A stretch of 37,707 nt of DNA from an uncultured Bacteroidales bacterium (GTDB taxonomy: Bacteria > Bacteroidota > Bacteroidia > Bacteroidales > FEN-979), in contig CAIYES010000524.1 in the NCBI GenBank assembly GCA_903925275.1, forward strand, positions 1 to 37,707. The letters are read 5' to 3'. The notes under the pieces were generated by a model, which ran no database searches, was not told the origin of the DNA, and saw nothing but the letters and a program-made list of their open reading frames with translations. The translations under genes were made by a program, and so were the position numbers. This document shows positions 14,972 to 22,499 of the stretch, piece by piece (position 1 is the first letter of the stretch; each line of letters opens with the position of its first letter).

Positions 14972-15652
14972 ATGACGGTATATCTTTTACCAGAAGAACC
15001 ATTTTTTCCGCCGGTTGATGAAGCAGAACCGGATGGATTGATTGCAATTGGCGGTGATTTGTCGGTTTCAAGACTTCTGATGGCCTATTCGCTGGGCATT
15101 TTCCCATGGTTTGTTGAAGATGATGATTTTTTCTGGTATTCGCCCGACCCAAGGATGGTGTTATTTCCTGAAAAATATAAGGCTCCGGAATCATTGCTGC
15201 GCATTGTAAAGCACAACTTGTTTGAAGTGCGGTTCGATACTGATTTCGAACAGGTAATCCGATCCTGCTCGGAAACTGGCAGGCCGGGCCAGGATGGCAC
15301 CTGGATAAGTACCGAATTCATTGAAGCTTATACAGCGTTGCACCACAAGGGATTTGCTCATTCCGTTGAAACTTACTATGACGGTAAGCTTGTTGGAGGC
15401 CTTTACGGAGTGTCGCTTGGCGCTGCATTTTTCGGAGAGAGCATGTTCTTTTCCATGAGTAATGCTTCTAAAGTAGCATTTCACGGCTTAGTGGAGTTTT
15501 GCAAACGCCATGGATTCAAATTCATCGACTGCCAGGTGGAGACGTCTCACCTTTTGAATCTCGGAGCAAGTCTGATCCCAAGGAATGACTACCTGGCGTT
15601 GCTGGCAGAGGCACTTACGAAACCTACCTGTCAAGGTCGGTGGCAATTATAG
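14972..15652 (+). CDS. aat: Leucyl/phenylalanyl-tRNA--protein transferase
   Basis: This protein has 226 residues, the usual size. Its signatures are PDGLIAIGGDLSVSRLL, the GIFPWF motif, FWYSPDPRMVLFP, GTWISTEFIEAY, GGLYGVSLGAAFFGESMFF and FIDCQVETSHLLNLGA. The enzyme transfers Leu or Phe from tRNA to proteins with N-terminal Lys or Arg, which makes them substrates of ClpS-ClpA/C. It starts 3 nt after the aminotransferase stop. With clpS (1454-1726) it supplies both ends of the N-degron pathway in this window. Confidence 0.96.
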   Translation: MTVYLLPEEPFFPPVDEAEPDGLIAIGGDLSVSRLLMAYSLGIFPWFVEDDDFFWYSPDPRMVLFPEKYKAPESLLRIVKHNLFEVRFDTDFEQVIRSCSETGRPGQDGTWISTEFIEAYTALHHKGFAHSVETYYDGKLVGGLYGVSLGAAFFGESMFFSMSNASKVAFHGLVEFCKRHGFKFIDCQVETSHLLNLGASLIPRNDYLALLAEALTKPTCQGRWQL

Positions 15653-15654
15653 CA

Positions 15655-15915
15655 CCTCACCCCCGGCCCCTTTCCTGAATGATTAGTAGCGATCAAGAAG
15701 AATTTCCGGGGGGGGTAAATGGAATTTCACATTTCAGATTTCAGATTTCAGATTTCAGACTTATCGACACACCCGTAATTTTTATACCACAAGGGTAAAA
15801 ATGTGAAATCTGAAATCTGAAATCTGAAATCTGAAATTAAGCTTTGCTAGCTTCACCCCCGGCCCCTCGCCTGAAGGATTAGTAGCGATCAAGAAGAATT
15901 TCCGGGGGGGGGGTG
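15655..15915. repeat. Composite intergenic repeat: two about 60-bp direct copies around an inverted heptamer array
   Basis: Copy A (15657-15715) and copy B (15853-15913) start TCACCCCCGGCCCCT, contain GATTAGTAGCGATCAAGAAG and end TTTCCGGGGGGG. Within each copy CACCCCCGG and CCGGGGG form terminal inverted ends. Between them four tandem copies of ATTTCAG (about 15730-15759) face four copies of TCTGAAA (about 15806-15836), able to form one long hairpin. No gene lies in this gap between aat and the peptidase. Confidence 0.8.
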
Positions 15916-15929
15916 TTATTGATAATGAA

Positions 15930-17144
15930 CTAATTTATTCCGAGTTTTTTTCTGATATCTTTCGGGATGGCATTTTTATGCACCATGAGATCCATGGTTT
16001 TTAACCGTACATAAGCTTCTGAGGCGTAAAAATATCCTTTGTAAGGACTTCCTTCGGTGCCCCATGAATTCTTTACTAAATAGTATTTAGCGCCATTCTG
16101 ATCTTTGGCGATGCCGGTGAAGTGCATGCCATGATCATCGGTGGTTTGGTAGTTGTCAAATTCGATCTGGCGCATCTCCTGCGTGATCTTTTTCTCGGGC
16201 AACGGTTTGTCAAATTTGTAAAGAAGCTTATCCTTGTCTGCATCCGACAACTTTGACCATTTTGCACTTTCCATGCCTGCCACTTCAGTGGCATTTTTAT
16301 CGGGAACCACCGCCACGCCATTTTTCCAGGAAAACCCTTTCTCACTAACATCAGCGCCCCAAACTACCGTGTAACCGTTTTCGAATGAGTTGTCAATCAC
16401 CCTGATCAGATCATCCACAGGAACATTGTAAACTTCGCCCATTTCCCAATTATCGGGCACCTCCAGGATAAATTTTGAATAAAAAGGATGATGGGTATAT
16501 GAAGAGAGTTCAACATAGTCGTCTGGGTTGAGGCCAAGCATATCGGCAAATGATTTCGGGGAATAATCTTTGCCTTTGTAGGTGAATTTTTCAGGCACCT
16601 TGCCGAGATAGGCATCAAGCAAACCATCAAATGCCTGGTGCCATACAGGGGTGAGCTTTTTGTTTCCATTTTTAATCACGGCCTCAACATCAGCGCTGAG
16701 CACGGCATCCATTTCAGCATGTACCGGATTTGGTTCATTGATGGTCATTCCCGAATAGGCCTCATCAGGGACCATACCATAGTTTCTCAGGACACTGGTA
16801 ACATCATGGGCTGCCCCTCCCCCACTGAAATTGTGTTTCCCGTTGAAGCGGATATAAAGGGAAGCTTTATCGGAGTAGGCATTGCGCACACAAAACATTT
16901 CGGAAAGGTTAAAGGTGTCCTTGCCGGTACGCAGCAACTCTGATTCAAGGAAGGATATGGCAGAGTAACTCCAGCATGTTCCTGAACGGTACTGGTTTTT
17001 TACAGAGGTAGCCGGAAGTTGTTTTACCATCGTAAAAACATAGCCGGAATCTGATTTCTTTTCTTGTGCGTTATCCTGGGAAAATCCGGCATAGTAAGGA
17101 GCCAGAAACAAACAGGTTAGCAACAGTGCGTAAACATTCTTCAT
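15930..17144 (-). CDS. Secreted C1B-family cysteine peptidase (aminopeptidase C / bleomycin hydrolase type)
   Basis: The 404-residue precursor has a signal peptide ending near YAGFSQ. The papain-like triad and oxyanion residue are visible: Gln51 and Cys57 in NQYRSGTCWSYSA, His338 in DDHGMHFTG and Asn359 in VKNSWG. The order and the long insert between Cys and His match the bleomycin-hydrolase family, which is usually cytosolic and hexameric; a signal peptide is common in the Bacteroidota branch and puts this one in the periplasm or outside. It probably trims peptides from N-termini. It is a single gene, with its own promoter 74 nt upstream of the ATG. Confidence 0.93.
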   Translation of the reverse strand: MKNVYALLLTCLFLAPYYAGFSQDNAQEKKSDSGYVFTMVKQLPATSVKNQYRSGTCWSYSAISFLESELLRTGKDTFNLSEMFCVRNAYSDKASLYIRFNGKHNFSGGGAAHDVTSVLRNYGMVPDEAYSGMTINEPNPVHAEMDAVLSADVEAVIKNGNKKLTPVWHQAFDGLLDAYLGKVPEKFTYKGKDYSPKSFADMLGLNPDDYVELSSYTHHPFYSKFILEVPDNWEMGEVYNVPVDDLIRVIDNSFENGYTVVWGADVSEKGFSWKNGVAVVPDKNATEVAGMESAKWSKLSDADKDKLLYKFDKPLPEKKITQEMRQIEFDNYQTTDDHGMHFTGIAKDQNGAKYYLVKNSWGTEGSPYKGYFYASEAYVRLKTMDLMVHKNAIPKDIRKKLGIN

Positions 17145-17217
17145 AGAGGACAGGGTTAATGATTAAATGGAAAAAATTAAAAACGAAAAGTCAGAAATGA
17201 ACTGAAATTCTTCGCAC

Positions 17218-17248
17218 CAAATGTAATGAGATTACCATAACATCACAA
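17218..17248 (-). promoter_or_regulatory. Promoter of the C1B peptidase gene
   Basis: On the minus strand TTG (complement of 17246-17248), a 20-nt spacer and TACATTTG (complement of 17218-17225) match the Bacteroidota consensus. The predicted leader is about 65 nt. Confidence 0.55.
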
Positions 17249-17345
17249 GGATTTTCTATGACCAGTAGGATTTTGACGATGAAAGTGTCAGGTTGCATGA
17301 TGTCAGATGCCGTGAAGTGCGAAATGAACAATGAAAAGCGTAATC

Positions 17346-18284
17346 CTAACCGAAGGGATGGGGTTGGTCGAAATCAGGCCTGTAGAATTCGTTGCTTTCA
17401 AATTCCTGGATCCAGCCGTTGGAAAGGCCAAGTCTATCCATTTCCTCAACCACCCTTTGATATTCAGCCTCTGTAACGCAACGTCCAAGCTGAGGGTGGT
17501 TTGTCACCCGTTTTACCGGGTAATATTGCGACATCAATGAAACATGGATCCTTGGAGAAATCTCCTCTGCCAGGAACCGCATGATCTTCAGGCTGTTTTC
17601 AACCTGACCGGGCAACACCAGATGGCGAACAATGATCCCTGATTCGGCTGTATTGTCATCGTCCCTGAAAAGTACAGGGCCTTTCTGGCGCATCATTTCC
17701 TTCAGACACTTCATAGCAAATTCAGGATAGTCGCGGGCTCCTGAATAGTCATGTGCCAGTTGAGGCTCCAGATACTTGAAATCAGGCAGATACACATCGA
17801 TCATCCCTTCCAGCAATCGCAGGGTATGCGGGTGGTCGTATCCATTGGTATTGTATACCCACACAGGTTTATAGCCAAGCGAATGAATCACTGCAATGAT
17901 CACCTGTATCTGCGGAATGAAGTGTGACGGAGAGACAAACCCCACCCTGTTAATGCCCTGGTCAAGTATACCGGTGATCGCGGAAATCACATCCTCCAGT
18001 GCCATTGAAGAAAATGAACGACTAATACGGTTATCGCTGATCTGGAAATTCTGACAATAGATGCATTGCAGGTTGCAATTGGTGAAAAATATGTTGCAGA
18101 TCCCGTTCTTGCCGCTGATGGCAGGTTCTTCACCGTGATGGATGCAGATAGAAGCTATGTTAAAGGAAGCGCCGCTCCGGCAGAAACCATTATTTGCCAC
18201 AAACCGGTTTGCGTGACAACTACGTGGACAAAGCGTACAATCTTCGAGTTGCTTCAGCGGGTTGGTAAAGGCATCATAATTCAT
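17346..18284 (-). CDS. PflX-type radical SAM protein (COG1313, pyruvate-formate-lyase-activase homologue)
   Basis: The protein has 312 residues. The radical-SAM cluster is C70-x3-C74-x2-C77 (CNLQCIYCQN). An extra N-terminal cysteine set, C16, C19, C23 and C35 (DCTLCPRSCHANR, GFCRSG), and HHGEEPAISG are the marks of the COG1313/PflX group. These proteins resemble glycyl-radical activases, but their substrates are unknown. No glycyl-radical enzyme (RVSGY motif) is encoded in this window, so it is unlikely to be a dedicated activase for a neighbour. It is divergent from the HAD gene, with a TAGTTTTG element at 18322-18329. Confidence 0.88.
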   Translation of the reverse strand: MNYDAFTNPLKQLEDCTLCPRSCHANRFVANNGFCRSGASFNIASICIHHGEEPAISGKNGICNIFFTNCNLQCIYCQNFQISDNRISRSFSSMALEDVISAITGILDQGINRVGFVSPSHFIPQIQVIIAVIHSLGYKPVWVYNTNGYDHPHTLRLLEGMIDVYLPDFKYLEPQLAHDYSGARDYPEFAMKCLKEMMRQKGPVLFRDDDNTAESGIIVRHLVLPGQVENSLKIMRFLAEEISPRIHVSLMSQYYPVKRVTNHPQLGRCVTEAEYQRVVEEMDRLGLSNGWIQEFESNEFYRPDFDQPHPFG

Positions 18285-18321
18285 TGGGCGGTTGATGATT
18301 TTTAGTTATTTTTACCAGGTA

Positions 18322-18329
18322 CAAAACTA
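18322..18329 (-). promoter_or_regulatory. -7 element of the PflX-type gene
   Basis: The minus strand reads TAGTTTTG, matching TAnnTTTG, 37 nt before the start codon at 18284. The -33 element would fall at the start of the divergent HAD gene. Confidence 0.4.
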
Positions 18330-18338
18330 CTGAAATTG

Positions 18339-18986
18339 ATGATTGAACTAAAGAATTACTCACATATCATCTGGGACTGGAATGGTACCCTGCTCGACGA
18401 CGCCTGGCTATGCGTAGATGTGATGAACGGCATGTTGAAAGAGCGGGGTATGCCACTCAAAACAATTGACGAATATATGGAGTTGTTTGACTTCCCTGTG
18501 AAGGATTATTACATGAAGCTTGGCTATGACTTTGACATTGAGCCGTTTGATGAGGTTGGAATGGAGTTTATCATCCGGTACAACAAACGTCAAGGTGAAA
18601 CCCGTCTCCAACCCGGAGCGCTTCAGGTACTTACCCATTTCGCTTCCCGTGGATTCGCCCAGTCCATCTTATCGGCAAGGGAGCAAAACGAGCTGATCCT
18701 TGAAACAACATCGTTGGGAGTTTTTAGCTTTTTTGACCATATCTGCGGATTAGATGACCATTATGCGCACGGCAAAACAGATATTGGCATCAAATTAATC
18801 GGTGACCTGACAATTTCAAAAGAGAAACTTTTGTTCATCGGGGATACCAGTCATGATGCCGAAGTGGCCGGAGAAATCGGCATTGATTGTATTCTGATCC
18901 CGAACGGGCATCAAAGCCGTGAGCGGTTGGAAAAGCTTGGCGTTCCCTTGATCTCATCATTAATTGAGTTAAATAAATTGTTATGA
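18339..18986 (+). CDS. HAD-superfamily phosphatase (phosphoglycolate-phosphatase-like)
   Basis: The protein has 215 residues from the ATG at 18339. Motif I is WDWNGTLLDD: the nucleophile Asp13 is present, but the usual second Asp (DxD) is Asn15. Motif II is ILSAREQ, and motif III/IV is LLFIGDTSHDAEVA. The cap is of the alpha-helical C1 type. Cytosolic hydrolysis of a sugar or glycolate phosphate is likely; the DxN form is common in this subgroup. The stop overlaps the start of the large glycosidase gene (ATGA), so the two are translationally coupled. That links this phosphatase to the carbohydrate cluster, perhaps acting on a phosphorylated sugar from it. Confidence 0.85.
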   Translation: MIELKNYSHIIWDWNGTLLDDAWLCVDVMNGMLKERGMPLKTIDEYMELFDFPVKDYYMKLGYDFDIEPFDEVGMEFIIRYNKRQGETRLQPGALQVLTHFASRGFAQSILSAREQNELILETTSLGVFSFFDHICGLDDHYAHGKTDIGIKLIGDLTISKEKLLFIGDTSHDAEVAGEIGIDCILIPNGHQSRERLEKLGVPLISSLIELNKLL

Positions 18987-21900
18987 TAACATATCGCAAC
19001 TATTTTGTTGTCTGTTTGTTGCTTTCGATCATCTTTTCCCTCGACTCTGTGAACGCACAGGCTGTAAAAGGTCAGAGCATGCGGATGCATTCCATCCCGC
19101 TCACCAAAAAATCATCTGCCAAAGTTAACCAGGATGCGAAACCATTGATTGGGTTTGTAAGCCTCCTTCCCTATGATCAATCGAATGAGGAAAGTAAAAA
19201 CGCATTTGCTTTTCTCAAGGAAATCAATGGTGTTTCAGCGGAATTTATTACGATCAGGGAACTTGAAAAACAAGCGAAAAAACTAAGCCGCTTCTCGGTT
19301 CTGTGGTTCCACAGGGTGGATACGACTGGGTTTACCGTTGCCGAAACCAGCGAAAAGTTGATGGAGCCTTTAAAAAAATATGTCGAAAATGGTGGCCGGC
19401 TCTTACTTACGCTTCAGGCTGTTCATTATCTCAATGTACTGGGATTTGAACCACAACGATTGACCGACAGTACTAAATCGTGCATCGACAACGGGAATGG
19501 ACGAAAACTCGGGTTTCATGCATTCAGGGAGCATCCGGTTTTCGGGGGACTGAATGGCGGCGCTTACATCAGCCGGCCAGTAACCGATATAACTACCAGG
19601 ATTTCAGGATTTTTCGGTGATCGTATCCCGCAAAATGGCAAGGTAGTGGCCGTTGACTGGGACTATATCTTTTTGCGTGAAAACTCAAAAATTGTGCTCG
19701 AATATACTCCCGGAAAAGGGAAAGTGCTGGCGGTGGGCGGCTACATGAATTACAGCCTTGCCAACCTGAACAGGGCACATCTGGAATTGTTCACTGCCAA
19801 TTGTTTTAACTACCTGTTGGATAAGTATAAGAGTCAGCCGGAGCATTACTGGAATTATTCGCCAAACGTGGTCAATTCATGTCCGGAACGTCCACAAACA
19901 GATCAATTGCTGCTGGCTGTGCCTCCTTCACAAAAATGGGAAGAACAGTCCGGCAACCTTTCCCTGAAAAACCTTTATGCAACGGACAATTTCTGGGATG
20001 TGGCCGGTGAACGGATATTGACGATGGGCACCGAAAAAGGAGGTATTGAAGAGGTATGGGCTCATCCTTTTATGGCCTTCAGGGATTATGAAGTCGGGAT
20101 CAGGTTCGAATATAAGGATTCTATTTTCTGGCTTAACGATGAACGGCCTGAAATCGAAGTGAGTCCGGCGTTTTTTTCGAGGTTGTATAAATTTCCAAGG
20201 AGCTACCTGAAGGAGATCGTGGTCAGTGACCCAACAGATCCCAATGGGGTGATCCATTATGAGTACCGCGGGGTTTATGCTGCCGAACTCATCATCAGGG
20301 TTAAGTCGAACCTGCGCTGGATGTGGCCTTACTCTGAAAAGGTCACCGGATCGATCTGTTATTCATGGGATTTTGATCTTGATGCATTCGGTGTTCAGGA
20401 TCAATCGGGCGATCTGAATGTCATGATCAGAGCAACAAAGAAACCTGTTCTTCATCTGGAGGGTCGGTTTGACGGATTTACCTGGGTTAAAAAGGACAGC
20501 TCATTTCATGGCATTCCGACAGAAAAATTTCAGGCAGCCGGGTTGTTTCAATATCATTTGGAGATGAATGACAACATGGATGTGGTTTTCACTGCAACGA
20601 ATGAAGGATATGCCGCTACCAAAGCGAAATTCAACACGGCCATTCATAACCCGAAACAAATATTCGGGAATGCATTGCGCCATGCTGATGAAATCCTTGC
20701 GAAAAGCCTGCTCATAACATCTCCAGATGAAAATTTCAACAAAGGTTACCGCTGGGCGTTGCTTGCCACCGATCGGTTTTTTATAAACACACCGGGGATG
20801 GGAAAAGCATTGGTGGCGGGGTATTCAACCACACGTCATGGCTGGGATGGTGAACATAAGGTGAATGGAAGGCCTGGCTATGGCTGGTATTTTGGCCGTG
20901 ATGGTGAGTGGAGCAGCTTTGCGTTGCTTGATTGCGGTGATTTTTCTAAAGTCAGGGCTGAGCTTGAATTTTTCAATAAATACCAGGATCTTTCCGGAAA
21001 AATACTGCACGAAGCCAGCACCGCCGGGCTCATCCATTACGATGCAGCCGATGCCACTCCACTATATATCGTACTGGCCGGGAAGTATTTTCGCCATACC
21101 AACGATACTGCATTTCTAAGGACTATCTGGCCTAATGTAAAGCGTGCCATCGGTTTTTGTTTTTCAACCGACACCGACCACGACCACCTCATCGAAAACA
21201 CCAATGTCGGCCACGGTTGGGTTGAAGGCGGTGAACTCTATGGTTCACATGCCACGGTTTACATGACCGGATCGTGGGCTGCTGCACTGGCAGAGGCTGC
21301 AAATATGGCTGCATTTATGAACGATGATAAAGCTGTAAGCTATTCCTGGGAATCAGATGAGTTGAAAAAGATAATCAACACCGATTTCTGGAGTGATCAG
21401 CAGCAATTTTTTTCATACGGGAAGAACCGGGACGGATCTTTTCGCCATGAGCCCACTGTTTTGCCTGCCGTTCCCATCTATTTCAGGATGACGGATCCCG
21501 GAAAGGCCGCCTTGTGTTTGAAACAGTATGCCGGCAATGCTTTTACGACCGATTGGGGGGTAAGAATTTTACGTGAAGACAGCCCCTGGTTCAAACCCAC
21601 CGGATACCATTACGGAAGCGTGTGGCCACTCTTTACTGGCTGGACTTCACTTGCAGAATATGCAACAGGCAACTATCTGCAGGGTTATGCTCACCTGATG
21701 AACAACCTGAATATTTATAAAAACTGGGGATTGGGATTTGCAGAAGAGGTGTTGAATGGCGCCGAATACCGGCCATCGGGTGTGTGCGCACATCAGTGCT
21801 GGTCGGAAACCATGATTCTGCAGCCGGCGATTGAAGGGATGCTTGGGCTTTACATCAGCGCTCAGGAAAATAAACTGAGCCTCTCCCCCCGCCTGCCGGC

Positions 21901-22498
21901 ACAGTGGGATTCGCTGAATGTTAAGCATATCAGGATAGACAGCCGGTTGGTTGATTTTAATTTTTCACGACTGAATGATACTGCAGCAGGCAAGCCTGCC
22001 GCATCCTCGTCGACATTTAATTTTTCGCTCGACCAGGGAAAGTCCCTGAAAATCGAATTCATGCCTGCATTTCCTCCGGCTACCCAAATAACAAAAGTAA
22101 CCCTCAATCAAAAGGATATTCCATTTAGTGTATTTAAAACCGGACAGGCGATGACGATGATAACAGCGTTTGACCTGCAATCAACTGCCCGTCTTGTGGT
22201 TGAAACAGAGCCGGGAATATCAGTATTACCGGCTGTTTCAGATCCAAAACCGGGCGATCCGGCCGAAGGATTGCGGATCATTTCTACCCGGTTTTCGGTA
22301 AACCGTTACCAGGTAGAAGTTGAGGGGAAAAGCGGCACCAGCGGGATTGTTGAGTTCTATGCGCCCGGTCGTTCGATAACTTCCGCTGAAAATGCCAGGT
22401 TAATTAAACGGGAAGGCTCTGTTTTCAGGTTTGCAGTCGACTTTGAACAATCGGTGAACAAATACGGAATAAAAACAATCACCATCAATCTCAATTAA
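18983..22498 (+). CDS. Large secreted protein with GATase1-like N-domain and GDE-like (alpha/alpha)6 glycosidase domain
   Basis: The 1171-residue precursor has a signal peptide (LLSIIFSLDSVNAQ). Residues about 50-280 look like a ThuA/class-I-glutamine-amidotransferase-like fold (VLWFHRVD, YVENGGRLLLTLQA, GKVLAVGGYMNYSLANLNRA), often non-catalytic in glycosidases. Residues about 560-960 form a six-hairpin toroid like amylo-alpha-1,6-glucosidase and GH15-type enzymes: YGWYFGRDGEWSSFALLDCG (about 632-651), GHGWVEGGELYGS (about 742-754) and HYGSVWPLFTGWTSLAEYAT (about 875-894). The acidic residues in the GRDGEW and WVEGGE motifs are candidate catalytic residues, not proven. A beta-rich tail follows. 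It is coupled to the HAD gene and lies 1 nt from the next glycosidase gene. Confidence 0.85.
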   Translation: MITYRNYFVVCLLLSIIFSLDSVNAQAVKGQSMRMHSIPLTKKSSAKVNQDAKPLIGFVSLLPYDQSNEESKNAFAFLKEINGVSAEFITIRELEKQAKKLSRFSVLWFHRVDTTGFTVAETSEKLMEPLKKYVENGGRLLLTLQAVHYLNVLGFEPQRLTDSTKSCIDNGNGRKLGFHAFREHPVFGGLNGGAYISRPVTDITTRISGFFGDRIPQNGKVVAVDWDYIFLRENSKIVLEYTPGKGKVLAVGGYMNYSLANLNRAHLELFTANCFNYLLDKYKSQPEHYWNYSPNVVNSCPERPQTDQLLLAVPPSQKWEEQSGNLSLKNLYATDNFWDVAGERILTMGTEKGGIEEVWAHPFMAFRDYEVGIRFEYKDSIFWLNDERPEIEVSPAFFSRLYKFPRSYLKEIVVSDPTDPNGVIHYEYRGVYAAELIIRVKSNLRWMWPYSEKVTGSICYSWDFDLDAFGVQDQSGDLNVMIRATKKPVLHLEGRFDGFTWVKKDSSFHGIPTEKFQAAGLFQYHLEMNDNMDVVFTATNEGYAATKAKFNTAIHNPKQIFGNALRHADEILAKSLLITSPDENFNKGYRWALLATDRFFINTPGMGKALVAGYSTTRHGWDGEHKVNGRPGYGWYFGRDGEWSSFALLDCGDFSKVRAELEFFNKYQDLSGKILHEASTAGLIHYDAADATPLYIVLAGKYFRHTNDTAFLRTIWPNVKRAIGFCFSTDTDHDHLIENTNVGHGWVEGGELYGSHATVYMTGSWAAALAEAANMAAFMNDDKAVSYSWESDELKKIINTDFWSDQQQFFSYGKNRDGSFRHEPTVLPAVPIYFRMTDPGKAALCLKQYAGNAFTTDWGVRILREDSPWFKPTGYHYGSVWPLFTGWTSLAEYATGNYLQGYAHLMNNLNIYKNWGLGFAEEVLNGAEYRPSGVCAHQCWSETMILQPAIEGMLGLYISAQENKLSLSPRLPAQWDSLNVKHIRIDSRLVDFNFSRLNDTAAGKPAASSSTFNFSLDQGKSLKIEFMPAFPPATQITKVTLNQKDIPFSVFKTGQAMTMITAFDLQSTARLVVETEPGISVLPAVSDPKPGDPAEGLRIISTRFSVNRYQVEVEGKSGTSGIVEFYAPGRSITSAENARLIKREGSVFRFAVDFEQSVNKYGIKTITINLN

Positions 22499-22499
22499 C

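Noticed and set aside
15725..15840. CRISPR array
   Set aside because: The ATTTCAG/TCTGAAA units are 7-bp tandems without spacers, and no cas genes are present.
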